The notes under the pieces are model-generated. The model did no database searches and was not told the DNA's origin. It saw nothing but the letters and a program-made list of their open reading frames with translations. A DNA stretch of 27,184 nt from an uncultured Lachnospiraceae bacterium (GTDB lineage: Bacteria; Bacillota; Clostridia; Lachnospirales; Lachnospiraceae): positions 1 through 27,184 of the forward strand of contig CAJUNN010000042.1 of the NCBI GenBank assembly GCA_910587955.1, given 5' to 3'. Positions 15,402 through 23,596 of the stretch are shown here, in pieces (position 1 is the stretch's first letter; every line of letters starts with the position of its first letter). The position numbers and the translations under genes were made by a program.

Positions 15402-15685
15402 TATTTAAACAGGCGGCTCAGCAGGGACGCTCCGGTTCTCTGAAAATCCGTTATTTCCGAATAGCCCATGCTGTCAATCCGGCCCTCAAAATCCACTTCG
15501 CCCTTATCCAGGGCTATGCGGTTTACGTGCAGATCCGTCCCCTTGATGGTCAGCATCCCCTGCTCTGTCTCCAGGAGAATTTCTGCAATATCGAAAGAAA
15601 TCACATCCGTCACGCCGCTGACAGTACCTGTCCTTCTATTGTTCAGCAAAAGTTTGTGGGCCTTTGCATACTGCTTTTCTTCCAA
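15401..15685 (-). CDS. yabP: Sporulation protein YabP
   Basis: Small protein required for spore cortex or coat assembly; no enzymatic role is known. The 94 residues contain the family core (GVTDVISFDI, then TEQGMLTIKGTDLHVNRIALDKGEV, described here in short parts: GVTDV near 24, KGTDLHV near 48). I choose a TTG start at 15685 because AGGAGG lies seven bases upstream and the N-terminus then reads MEEKQ, as in relatives. An ATG at 15703 would put this ribosome site inside the gene. It overlaps yabQ by one base. Confidence 0.9.
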   Translation of the reverse strand: MEEKQYAKAHKLLLNNRRTGTVSGVTDVISFDIAEILLETEQGMLTIKGTDLHVNRIALDKGEVDFEGRIDSMGYSEITDFQRTGASLLSRLFK

Positions 15686-15752
15686 AAAAAGACCTCCTAA
15701 CATATTAACCTACAGTTAAATATATTAAAAGGTCCTTTGCTTTATTCCAGAT

Positions 15753-15992
15753 TTAAAGATAACGGTACAATTCTTTTGCTTCGTCCTTCTTCACCGTTTC
15801 CTGTATGTCCAGAACCTCTACCTTGACAGCTCTGGTTCCGAACTGGATTTCAATGACATCCCCTGCCTTTACATTCAGGGAGGCTTTGGCTGTCTTTCCG
15901 TTGACCAGAACGCGTCCTGCATCGCAGGCTTCATTGGCCACCGTTCTCCGCTTAATCAAACGGGAAATCTTTAAATATTTGTCCAGACGCAT
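15753..15992 (-). CDS. rqcP: S4-domain RNA-binding protein RqcP (YabO)
   Basis: Hsp15-like S4-domain protein. In B. subtilis RqcP works with RqcH on stalled 50S subunits to add C-terminal alanine tails during ribosome rescue. The 79 residues start MRLDKYLKISRLIKRR, typical of the family, with the S4 core VLVNGKTAK near 28-37 and GDVIEIQFG near 44-52. The ATG at 15992 lies four bases after the HU stop codon and has no strong ribosome site, so coupling to HU is likely. Confidence 0.95.
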   Translation of the reverse strand: MRLDKYLKISRLIKRRTVANEACDAGRVLVNGKTAKASLNVKAGDVIEIQFGTRAVKVEVLDIQETVKKDEAKELYRYL

Positions 15993-15996
15993 GGAA

Positions 15997-16269
15997 TTAG
16001 TTCAGGGCGTCCTTCAGAGCCTTGCCCGCTTTGAACTTGGGCGCCTTGGAGGCTGCGATCTGCATGGTCTGTCCGGTCTGGGGATTTCTTCCCTCTCTGG
16101 CCGGTCTCTCGGATACCTCAAAGGTCCCGAAGCCTACCAGCTGGATCTTCTCGCCCTTCTTAAGCTCCTCTGCAACAACGTCTGTAAAAGCCTTCAGGGC
16201 CTTTTCTGCATCCTTTTTGGATAATTCTGTCTTCTCTGCAATCGCAGCTACTAACTCCATTCTGTTCAT
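15997..16269 (-). CDS. hup: DNA-binding protein HU
   Basis: Histone-like dimer that bends and compacts DNA. The 90 residues include the family signature GFGTFEV near 47-53 and the arm region ERPAREGRNPQTG near 54-66. The lysine-rich C-terminus FKAGKALKDALN is typical. The ATG at 16269 has AGGAGG eight bases upstream. It heads the rqcP-yabP-yabQ-divIC group behind a near-consensus promoter, so those genes may also share strong vegetative transcription. Confidence 0.97.
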   Translation of the reverse strand: MNRMELVAAIAEKTELSKKDAEKALKAFTDVVAEELKKGEKIQLVGFGTFEVSERPAREGRNPQTGQTMQIAASKAPKFKAGKALKDALN

Positions 16270-16349
16270 GGGTATTTCCTCCTGAAATTTTCTATTTTAT
16301 TGATTCGATGATATGTCTGTGTGTGTGTTTGTCCATATCTTCTTTCCTA

Positions 16350-16378
16350 TTTATACCCGTTTCTCACATGTTTGTCAA
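16350..16378 (-). promoter_or_regulatory. Strong sigma-A promoter for HU operon
   Basis: Perfect TTGACA (16373-16378) and TATAAA (16350-16355) with the ideal 17-base spacer on the minus strand, in the gap after mazG. The leader would be about 75 bases. Confidence 0.8.
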
Positions 16379-16393
16379 GGATTTTCCCGTATT

Positions 16394-16786
16394 TTATCGT
16401 CCTCTGGCCTCTTTCTCCATCCGCTTTACAGCCTCCCAGCTGGCCAATCCCTCTTCCGGCGTCAGGGCCTTCTGGTCTCCAAACACATGGGGATGGCGGC
16501 GCACCAGCTTCTTCGCCAGCATGTCCACCACATCCTCTATGGTAAACCGCTGTCCTTCCGCCGCAATCTGGCTGTGCATCAGCACCTGGAGCAAGACATC
16601 CCCCAGCTCCTCACAGAGATTCTCATCATCCTTCTTTTGGATAGCTTCGATTACCTCTCCGCTCTCTTCCTGCAGGCACTTAATCAGACTCTCATGGGTC
16701 TGGGCCTTGTCCCAGGGACAGCCATGCTCTCCCCGGAGCTCCGCCACAATATTCAAAAGCTCTTCATAGGTATATTTCTTTTCCAT
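16394..16786 (-). CDS. mazG: Single-domain MazG nucleotide pyrophosphohydrolase
   Basis: Hydrolyses nucleoside triphosphates to monophosphate and pyrophosphate, removing damaged or excess NTPs. The 130 residues show the MazG signatures CPWDKAQTHESL (about 23-34), QEESGEVIEAI (about 39-49) and EELGDVLLQV (about 59-68) with metal-binding Glu and Asp. B. subtilis YabN, at the same chromosomal position, has an added N-terminal methylase-like domain; here only the MazG domain remains. It starts 16 bases after the phosphohexomutase gene and is likely in its operon. The ribosome site is weak (AAGGA). Confidence 0.94.
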   Translation of the reverse strand: MEKKYTYEELLNIVAELRGEHGCPWDKAQTHESLIKCLQEESGEVIEAIQKKDDENLCEELGDVLLQVLMHSQIAAEGQRFTIEDVVDMLAKKLVRRHPHVFGDQKALTPEEGLASWEAVKRMEKEARGR

Positions 16787-16802
16787 TTCCGATTTTATCC
16801 TT

Positions 16803-18488
16803 CTATGAAAAAATGGGTTTTAAAGCTGCTGCCAGCTGATCTTTCCGGGCCTGGGCCTCCGCCAGGTCTTTCCCCATGGTGGTAAAATAGGTCTTGATCT
16901 TCGGCTCGGTACCGGAGGGACGGACAATCACTTCCGGACCGCCTTCCAGCTTGTAAATCAGCACATTAGCCGCCGGAAGCCCTGTCTCTTCCGTCTTTTT
17001 GAGATCTGTCACCTTTACCACCTTGCATCCTCCGATTTCTGCCGGAGGATTCCGGCGCAGATTGTCCATAATTCCCGTCATCTTATCCATGCCGGACAGG
17101 CCCGGGAACTCAAAACTGTCTACTTTATTCAGATAACGTCCGTATTTGCTGTAAATCTCTTCCAGCCTCTGCTTGATGGAAGAACCAATGCTCCGGTAGT
17201 ACGCCGCCATCTCGCAGATCAGCATAGAGCCGATAATAGCATCCTTATCCCGCACATAGGGCCCGGCCAAATATCCGTAGCTTTCCTCAAAGCCGAAGAT
17301 AAAACGCTCCGCTTCCCCGGCAGCCTCCAGCTGCGCGATCTGATCGCCAATCCACTTAAAGCCCGTCAGGACGCTCCGAAGCTCCACGCCGTAGTCAGCC
17401 GCCACCGCGTCTGCCAGAGGCGTAGACACAATGGACTTCACCGCAACCGCCCTCTCAGGCATGGTTCCCTTCTCCCTACGGCCGGCGCAGATATAATCAA
17501 GCAGAAGAACTCCCACCTCATTGCCGGATACCAGCTCATAGCTTCCGTCCGGACATTTCATGGCAATGCCTACCCGGTCTGCATCCGGATCGGTAGCCAG
17601 CATCAAATCAGCGCCGGACTTCTCTGCCAGCTCCAGGCCCAGGCGGAGAGCTTCAAAGATCTCCGGGTTGGGATAGGGGCAGGTGGGGAAATTGCCGTCG
17701 GGATACTGCTGCTCCGGCACAATGGTAATATCCGTAATACCGATATCTTTCAGCACCCGCGTAACCGGAACCAGCCCGGAGCCGTTTAAGGGCGAGTACA
17801 CCAGCTTCAGACCGGCAGTCTCACAGATCCCGGGACGCACGCTGCGGGCCTTAATGGCATCGTAAAGAGCCTCCTTGCAGTCCTCGCCTACATAGGCAAT
17901 CAGGCCTGCCTTCGTCCCCTCCTCAAAGTCCATCATCTTTGCCCCGGTGAGGATATCCGTCTTCTGAATCTCTGCGTACACAATATCCGCCGCCTCGTCC
18001 GTCATCTGGCAGCCGTCCGGACCGTAAGCCTTGTAGCCGTTATATTTGGCCGGATTATGGGAGGCAGTAACCATAATACCTGCGTTTGCCTCATAATAGC
18101 GGGTAGCAAAGCTCAATGCCGGAACCGGCATCAGCGCATCATAAATACGTACCTTAATTCCGTTGGCTGCCAGCACGCAGGCGGCATTTCTGGCAAACAC
18201 GTCGCTGTTGATACGGCTGTCGTAGCTGATGGCTACCAGCTGGTTTCCGCCCTGGGTTTTCACCCAGTTGGCGAGGCCCTGGGTAGCCTGGCGCACCACA
18301 TAGATATTCATCCGGTTGGAACCGGCCCCCAGCACGCCCCGCAGCCCGGCCGTACCGAATTTCAAGGACACGGCAAAGCGATCTTTGATCTCTTCTTCCT
18401 TCCCCTGCACTGCTTCCAGCTCTTCCTTCAATGCCGGATCTTCCAGTTCTGCTTCCATCCAACGTTTGTACTCTTCTAAATACATCAT
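16803..18488 (-). CDS. Phosphoglucomutase/phosphomannomutase family enzyme
   Basis: Alpha-D-phosphohexomutase that interconverts hexose 1- and 6-phosphates, most likely glucose, feeding glycolysis or UDP-glucose synthesis. The 561 residues carry the phosphoserine loop TASHNP (Ser143), the metal loop DPDADR at 300-305, the sugar loop GFEESYGY and the phosphate loop RPSGTEPK. Length and motifs match B. subtilis PgcA-like enzymes. I start at ATG 18488 (a second ATG follows directly); a GTG at 18515 is possible but lacks a ribosome site. It could help process galactose 1-phosphate from the phosphorylase after epimerisation, but that link is only metabolic logic. Phosphomannomutase activity cannot be excluded. 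Confidence 0.93.
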   Translation of the reverse strand: MMYLEEYKRWMEAELEDPALKEELEAVQGKEEEIKDRFAVSLKFGTAGLRGVLGAGSNRMNIYVVRQATQGLANWVKTQGGNQLVAISYDSRINSDVFARNAACVLAANGIKVRIYDALMPVPALSFATRYYEANAGIMVTASHNPAKYNGYKAYGPDGCQMTDEAADIVYAEIQKTDILTGAKMMDFEEGTKAGLIAYVGEDCKEALYDAIKARSVRPGICETAGLKLVYSPLNGSGLVPVTRVLKDIGITDITIVPEQQYPDGNFPTCPYPNPEIFEALRLGLELAEKSGADLMLATDPDADRVGIAMKCPDGSYELVSGNEVGVLLLDYICAGRREKGTMPERAVAVKSIVSTPLADAVAADYGVELRSVLTGFKWIGDQIAQLEAAGEAERFIFGFEESYGYLAGPYVRDKDAIIGSMLICEMAAYYRSIGSSIKQRLEEIYSKYGRYLNKVDSFEFPGLSGMDKMTGIMDNLRRNPPAEIGGCKVVKVTDLKKTEETGLPAANVLIYKLEGGPEVIVRPSGTEPKIKTYFTTMGKDLAEAQARKDQLAAALKPIFS

Positions 18489-18540
18489 TTTACACCCCAT
18501 CCTTATATTTTGCACATTGACATGCTTTTATTTACCTATG

Positions 18541-18569
18541 ATTTTAATCAATTTAGCAAAAAAAGTCAA
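18541..18569 (-). promoter_or_regulatory. Sigma-A promoter for phosphohexomutase-mazG
   Basis: TTGACT (18564-18569) and TAAAAT (18541-18546) are 17 bases apart on the minus strand. The -35 overlaps the stop codon of the upstream cotS-like gene. Confidence 0.65.
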
Positions 18570-19564
18570 TGTAACCGCAGGGTATTCCTTAGCATTTTTT
18601 TCCTCCGCTCCTCCTGTTCCAGAAATACCTCCAGCTTCTCGGCGCTTTTTTCCGGAATCCAGGCCTTGTTGGTATGATAGTAATGGTGAGCCAGCTTCCA
18701 CACCTTTTCGGGATAGTAAAGGCAGATCCCAAGATAAACCCGTTCTTCTTCCGACAGCGCCCGCTCCTGCTCGTAAGCCGCCAGCATCTTCCCGGCCAGA
18801 GCCTCGTTCCAATTCTGCTTTTCCATTATTTTGCGCAGAAACAGGCAGATATCGTTCACCTGGACATTGATTTCACACCGCTGGAAATTCACTACGGACG
18901 TTTCCTGACGGCTGATGAAAATGTTGTGGTGGATATATTCCCCGTGACAGATATGCTCTTCCCTGCAGGCATTCCCGTAAAGTTCCGCATAACCGGACTG
19001 CTCCAGGCGGTTTAAGGCAAACTGCCCCTCTTCCATAAGCCCTTCCGCATATTTCAGGTAAAGCCGTTCAAAATCCCCTTTTCTGTGTTTCTCCCGGATA
19101 AAATTCCGCACCCGTTTCAGCTCCCGGTTATGCCTGTCAAATTCCATCCGGCGGTCCGTTCCCGTCAGCCGTTTCTTTTCTTCTCCGGAAACCTGCCATA
19201 CGTCCCTGGCTTCCCGGTGAATGCGGGCCAGGACCCTCATACTTTTCAGCAAATCTTCCTCGCTCCTGGGATCACATTCTTTGCCGGACGGCCAGTTTTT
19301 CAAAAGATAAGGCGTCTCATAGTCTCCCACGGATACCAGAGCGCCTTCCAGATTCGCAACTGCCCGATCCACCCCGCAGACACGCTTCTCCTCCATTCTG
19401 GCCAGGAGAAGCTGTTCAAAAGGAAGTTTTGTCCTCGATCCTGCAAATTCTTTTAATATTTTTAACCCCTGTTCCGTCTCCACCATTACGGCTCCGCGTC
19501 CTCCGAAGCTGCGGAGAAGCCGGATATCATACTGCTCTAAGATTTGCAGCGCCTTCTCGTTCAC
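18566..19564 (-). CDS. CotS-family spore coat protein, kinase-like fold
   Basis: A 332-residue member of the CotS/YtaA group of aminoglycoside-kinase-like spore coat proteins. The N-terminal ILKEF (about 36-40) would be the ATP-lysine strand. The catalytic-loop equivalent reads HGEYIHHN at 207-214, with Glu209 where active kinases have Asp. The metal-binding equivalent reads VVNFQRC, with Asn226 in place of Asp. These changes suggest a pseudokinase with a structural role in the spore. The start is GTG at 19564 with a G-run six bases upstream; this ribosome site lies in the 3' arm of a hairpin. The gene follows proS-cca and may be partly read from them. The family call is from motif memory. 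Confidence 0.85.
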   Translation of the reverse strand: MNEKALQILEQYDIRLLRSFGGRGAVMVETEQGLKILKEFAGSRTKLPFEQLLLARMEEKRVCGVDRAVANLEGALVSVGDYETPYLLKNWPSGKECDPRSEEDLLKSMRVLARIHREARDVWQVSGEEKKRLTGTDRRMEFDRHNRELKRVRNFIREKHRKGDFERLYLKYAEGLMEEGQFALNRLEQSGYAELYGNACREEHICHGEYIHHNIFISRQETSVVNFQRCEINVQVNDICLFLRKIMEKQNWNEALAGKMLAAYEQERALSEEERVYLGICLYYPEKVWKLAHHYYHTNKAWIPEKSAEKLEVFLEQEERRKKMLRNTLRLH

Positions 19565-19607
19565 AAAAATCCCCCCGTTCCTTTCAAATCTATGAAGAAA
19601 CGGAGGG
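19563..19607 (-). terminator. Hairpin after cca; terminator or attenuator
   Basis: Arms CCCTCCGTT and AACGGGGGG (one G-U pair) enclose about 19 bases and are followed by ATTTTT on the minus strand. The second arm also supplies the G-rich ribosome site of the cotS-like gene. Folding would both stop transcription and hide that site. Confidence 0.6.
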
Positions 19608-19609
19608 TA

Positions 19610-20941
19610 TTATGCCTGTTTAAACGCTGCCTTCAGCAGATATTCTTTTGTATTGCACTCCGGATTTTCAATCACCAGCTCCAGAAGCCCGGCTAAGGTA
19701 CTGCCCAGTCCCGGACCCGCCGGCATTCCGGCTTCTATCAAATCACGGCCTGTTACCGCAAGGTCTTTTAAAGAGAGGCAGTTTTGCTCCTCCAGTTCTT
19801 GCCGGTACAGCCGTTCCACCTCTGCCAGGCTTTTCAGCTTTTCCCGGGCCCCTTGGGGATTCTGGGCCAGAATATCCGCCCGGCGTACTTTCAGATAATC
19901 AGGAAAATAGTCTTCCCCAATCCGAAATACCGCCCGGCGCACGCCCCTGGGTGTATGAGCAATCTGGAGATAATCGTGAACCCGCACCAGATGCCGCACC
20001 CTGCGGACCGTATCATTGTCAAATTTCAGGCGTCTAAGGACGGTCCCCGCAATCTCTTCCGACACTTCCCCATGCCGGATAAAATGATCCGTGCCTTCCC
20101 CGTCCCGCACCCGTACACGGGGCTTTCCCATATCATGAAACAGCATTGTCAGCCGCAGCACCTTATCCGGTTCCACCTCCGGCAAAGTACGCAGGATATG
20201 CTCCCCCACGGAAAAGCAGTGATGGGCATTTTCCTGGGGCGTCTCCATACAGACATCAAATTCCGGCAGAATCACTGCCGTAATCCCTGTCTCATAGAGA
20301 ATGCGCCAGGCCTCCGGGTGATCCGAGGTCAAAAGCTTCACCACCTCCGCCTGAATCCGCTCTGCACTAATCCGGGAGAGCCGGGGTGCAAACCGGCCCA
20401 CAGCCTCCAGCGTTTTCGCCTCAATGGAAAAATCAAGCTGGGCCGCAAAGCGTACGGCCCGCAGAATCCGCAGGGCGTCTTCCGAAAAGCGTTCTCCCGG
20501 ATCTCCCACACAGCGGATCCTTCTATCCTCCAAATCCCGAAGTCCGCCAAAGGCATCTATCAGCCCCAGTGATTCATTATATGCCATGGCATTGACGGTA
20601 AAGTCCCTTCTTTTTAAATCTTCCAAAAGGCTGGGGGTAAACGTGACCTGCTTGGGATGCCGGCCGTCCTGATACTCCCCGTCAATCCGGTAAGTAGTCA
20701 CCTCAAACCCTTCTCCCCCCAGCAGGACCGTCACCGTCCCGTGGCGGATCCCCGTATCCACAGTTCTCTGAAACAGGGCTTTGACTTCTTCCGGTTTCGC
20801 ATTGGTGGTAATGTCCCAGTCCGACGGTTCCCGGCCCAGAATGGCATCCCGGACGCATCCGCCTACTATATAAGCTTCATAGCCGGCATCCGAGAGAGCA
20901 GCTATAATCCGGCGGGCCTTTTCGGGAATCTGAATCTGCAT
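19610..20941 (-). CDS. cca: CCA-adding tRNA nucleotidyltransferase
   Basis: Adds or repairs the 3' CCA end of tRNAs. The 443-residue class II enzyme has the nucleotidyltransferase loop GGCVRD at 27-32, catalytic DWD at 41-43, RRDFTVNA at 111-118 and the tRNA-fold helices after it. An HD-domain motif HDMGK at 269-273 suggests added phosphohydrolase capacity, which B. subtilis Cca lacks. The start codon overlaps the proS stop (TGATG), so the two are translationally coupled. Confidence 0.96.
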   Translation of the reverse strand: MQIQIPEKARRIIAALSDAGYEAYIVGGCVRDAILGREPSDWDITTNAKPEEVKALFQRTVDTGIRHGTVTVLLGGEGFEVTTYRIDGEYQDGRHPKQVTFTPSLLEDLKRRDFTVNAMAYNESLGLIDAFGGLRDLEDRRIRCVGDPGERFSEDALRILRAVRFAAQLDFSIEAKTLEAVGRFAPRLSRISAERIQAEVVKLLTSDHPEAWRILYETGITAVILPEFDVCMETPQENAHHCFSVGEHILRTLPEVEPDKVLRLTMLFHDMGKPRVRVRDGEGTDHFIRHGEVSEEIAGTVLRRLKFDNDTVRRVRHLVRVHDYLQIAHTPRGVRRAVFRIGEDYFPDYLKVRRADILAQNPQGAREKLKSLAEVERLYRQELEEQNCLSLKDLAVTGRDLIEAGMPAGPGLGSTLAGLLELVIENPECNTKEYLLKAAFKQA

Positions 20942-22380
20942 CAGTATGCCTTCCCCCAGTATACCATTGCCTTCGCCGGCTTCCCGCAGCAGACGCAGGT
21001 TTCCGAAAGGCGCTCCTGCACAAAGGGCATACAGCGGGACGTGGCCGTGGTATCTTCTTTAATCTTATCTTCGCATGCCTGGTCTCCGCACCACATGGCC
21101 TTTACAAACCCCGGCTTCTCCTCCAGAATCTTAACAAACTCTTCGTAATTCACCGCATCATACGTATGGGCATCCCGGTGTGTCCTTGCCCGCTCCAGCA
21201 TTTCTTTCTGCATGGCTTCCAGAACTTCGGAAAGCTTCTCCGAAAGCCCGTCCAGGGAAACAACCGTTTTCTCCCGGTTGTCCCGGCGCACAATCACCGC
21301 CTGGCCCGCCTCTATATCCTTGGGACCGATCTCAATGCGGACAGGTATTCCCTTCATCTCCTGCTCCGAGAATTTCCAGCCGGGGCTCTTATCAGAGTCA
21401 TCTACCTTCACCCGGAAGCCGGCTTCCAGAAGCTCCTCCCGGATGGCGCAGGCTTTTTCCAGAACCCCTTCCTTGTGCTGGGCGATGGGAATTACCATGA
21501 CCTGCACCGGCGCAATCCGGGGCGGCAGAACCAGCCCGCTGTCGTCGCCGTGCACCATAATGATTGCGCCAATCATACGGGTTGTCATTCCCCAGGAGGT
21601 CTGATGGACATACTGCAGCTTATTCTCTTTATCCGTATACTGGATTTCAAACGCTTTTGCAAATCCGTCCCCGAAATTGTGGCTGGTACCGGACTGGAGG
21701 GCTTTGCCGTCGTGCATCAGGGATTCAATCGTATAGGTCGCCTCGGCACCCGCAAACTTCTCTTTGTCCGTCTTCTGGCCCCGGATCACAGGGATGGCGA
21801 GTACTTCCTCGCAGAAGTCCGCATAGACATTCAGCATTTGTATGGTGCGTTTCTCTGCTTCCTCTGCTGTAGCGTGGGCCGTATGCCCCTCCTGCCACAG
21901 AAACTCCCTGGAGCGCAGGAAGGGACGGGTAGTCTTCTCCCAGCGCACTACAGAACACCATTGATTGTAAACCTTGGGAAGATCCCGGTAGGACTGGATC
22001 TCTTTGGCATAAAAATCACAAAACAAGGTCTCGGAAGTGGGCCGCACACACATCCGCTCCTGCAGCGGCTCAAGCCCTCCGTGAGTCACCCAGGCTACCT
22101 CCGGGGCAAACCCCTCTACGTGATCCTTCTCTTTTTGCAGAAGGCTTTCGGGAATAAACATAGGAAGGTAGACATTTTCTACCCCGGTAGCCTTGAACCG
22201 GGCATCCAGCTCCTTTTGGATATTCTCCCAGATGGCATATCCCGACGGCTTAATCACCATACATCCTTTTACGCTTGTATAATCAATCAGCTCTGCTTTC
22301 TTTACTACATCCGTATACCATTGGGCAAAATCTGTGTCCATGGATGTAATCGCTTCCACCAGCTTCTTATCCTTCGCCAT
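20941..22380 (-). CDS. proS: Prolyl-tRNA synthetase, archaeal/eukaryotic type
   Basis: Charges tRNA-Pro. The 479-residue enzyme is the short form without the editing insertion of the E. coli type. Class II motifs are visible: RPTSE at 113-117 and the motif 2 region RSREFLWQEGHT at 156-167. The C-terminal domain carries cysteines (WCGDQACE, then CVCCGK) expected to bind zinc, and ends in a tyrosine, as in ProS type 3. The ATG at 22380 has AGGAG about ten bases upstream. It begins the proS-cca pair. Confidence 0.97.
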   Translation of the reverse strand: MAKDKKLVEAITSMDTDFAQWYTDVVKKAELIDYTSVKGCMVIKPSGYAIWENIQKELDARFKATGVENVYLPMFIPESLLQKEKDHVEGFAPEVAWVTHGGLEPLQERMCVRPTSETLFCDFYAKEIQSYRDLPKVYNQWCSVVRWEKTTRPFLRSREFLWQEGHTAHATAEEAEKRTIQMLNVYADFCEEVLAIPVIRGQKTDKEKFAGAEATYTIESLMHDGKALQSGTSHNFGDGFAKAFEIQYTDKENKLQYVHQTSWGMTTRMIGAIIMVHGDDSGLVLPPRIAPVQVMVIPIAQHKEGVLEKACAIREELLEAGFRVKVDDSDKSPGWKFSEQEMKGIPVRIEIGPKDIEAGQAVIVRRDNREKTVVSLDGLSEKLSEVLEAMQKEMLERARTHRDAHTYDAVNYEEFVKILEEKPGFVKAMWCGDQACEDKIKEDTTATSRCMPFVQERLSETCVCCGKPAKAMVYWGKAY

Positions 22381-22427
22381 GATTTCTTTTCTCCTCTCGC
22401 TGCCCCAAAGGCGCTGTTTTCCCTGTT

Positions 22428-22457
22428 ATTTTATTACCCCCGCACCCGGTTTGTCAA
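22428..22457 (-). promoter_or_regulatory. Sigma-A promoter for proS-cca
   Basis: Perfect TTGACA (22452-22457) and TAAAAT (22428-22433) with an 18-base spacer on the minus strand. The leader would be only about 40 bases, too short for a T-box. An imperfect hairpin (ACCCGG and CCGGGT) surrounds the -35 region and might end upstream transcripts. Confidence 0.6.
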
Positions 22458-22471
22458 GGAAAACACCCGGG

Positions 22472-23518
22472 TTAGGACCGCTTTTGCCCTTCCCCGGTCC
22501 TTCCCCACAGCTCCCGTATCAGCAGTACGGACAAAGGCCCCAGGAGGATCCCCCCAACCCCGTAAAGCTTTACACCCACATATACGCTCATCAGTATCAC
22601 AATGGGCAGCACTCCCAAGCGATCCCCGATAAGCTTCGGCTCCAAAAATTCCCTGGTCAAAACACAGACTCCATAAGTCGCGGCAAGAATCAGAGCGGAA
22701 GTATATTTTTTCTGAATCACCTGAATCAGAATCCAGGGGAGAAAGACTGTCCCCGTGCCAAATACCGGAAGCGCATCCAGAAACCCCGTACCGATTCCCG
22801 CCAGGACAGGACTTGCAGCGCTCCCTGAAATCCAGATTCCCAGCGTACAGAGCAGCATCACCGTTCCCATAATGACCGCCTGGGCTTTCAAATAGCCGCC
22901 CACAGACCGGAGGATCCCTTTCACCGTTTCCACTGCTTTTTCATAAAAAGGCCAGCGTCTCCCCATCTCCTTGATCTTTTCAAAATCCGCAGCCAGAAGA
23001 AGCATAGAAACCCCGGAAACCAAGACCGCAGCAATCCAGGAGCCGGCCCCTTTGAGGAACTGCCAGGATCCTCCCATGGCGCCCGGAAGAATATTCTGCT
23101 GGGCCCGGTCCATAAATATGTTCATCTGATCCGTTACAAAAACCCGCAGTCCCGCCGACTCCATATGCAGCAAATCGCCTACACTGTCGCAGCAGTCATA
23201 CAGAAAGCTTTCCAGCTGCCCCCGGTACTGCGTCCCGGTGCAAAGGCGCAGCGCCAGCGCTCCCAGCTCCTTTCCGGCTATATAAATGCCTGTGCCCAGA
23301 GCAGCCGCAGACAGCAAAAGGAGAACCGCCAGCACCAGGGGCGGTTTCAGGCGCATTCTTCTCCTCATCCAGCAAAGGAACGGCCAGCACCAGCACACAA
23401 CCAGGGCCGCAGTTAAAAACGGAACCACAAGCGGCACCAGATATTTCATTCCCAGATACACACCGATTATGATTCCGATTTTTTTCCATACGATTTGATT
23501 TTCCCGGATCCACTCCAC
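22472..23518 (-). CDS. ytvI: AI-2E/YtvI-family membrane protein, probably sporulation-linked
   Basis: Polytopic membrane protein of the AI-2E transporter superfamily; the YtvI branch is sporulation-associated in Firmicutes. The 348 residues have about seven helices with the family's soluble central stretch (about 95-160). The C-terminal motifs DALPVFGTGTVFLPW and REFLEPKLIGDRLG are characteristic. I choose the GTG at 23518 because AGAGGAG lies seven bases upstream; an earlier in-frame GTG at 23542 has no comparable site. It is the last gene after pgi and rluA. Transport substrate is unknown. Confidence 0.87.
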   Translation of the reverse strand: MEWIRENQIVWKKIGIIIGVYLGMKYLVPLVVPFLTAALVVCWCWPFLCWMRRRMRLKPPLVLAVLLLLSAAALGTGIYIAGKELGALALRLCTGTQYRGQLESFLYDCCDSVGDLLHMESAGLRVFVTDQMNIFMDRAQQNILPGAMGGSWQFLKGAGSWIAAVLVSGVSMLLLAADFEKIKEMGRRWPFYEKAVETVKGILRSVGGYLKAQAVIMGTVMLLCTLGIWISGSAASPVLAGIGTGFLDALPVFGTGTVFLPWILIQVIQKKYTSALILAATYGVCVLTREFLEPKLIGDRLGVLPIVILMSVYVGVKLYGVGGILLGPLSVLLIRELWGRTGEGQKRS

Positions 23519-23596
23519 AGGCTTACTCCTCTCTGCATCCACACGCTCACGTTTGAGAATAGTATCTGCAAAAGGAGTTGATTTACCCTGCTACAT

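Noticed and set aside
22381..22471. T-box riboswitch upstream of proS
   Set aside because: The leader is only about 40 bases after the predicted start and holds no antiterminator or specifier structure.
21166..22632. Long plus-strand open frame (488 codons) opposite proS
   Set aside because: It is antisense to a clear prolyl-tRNA synthetase, has no ribosome site and has a His/Pro/Arg-rich composition typical of a complement shadow.
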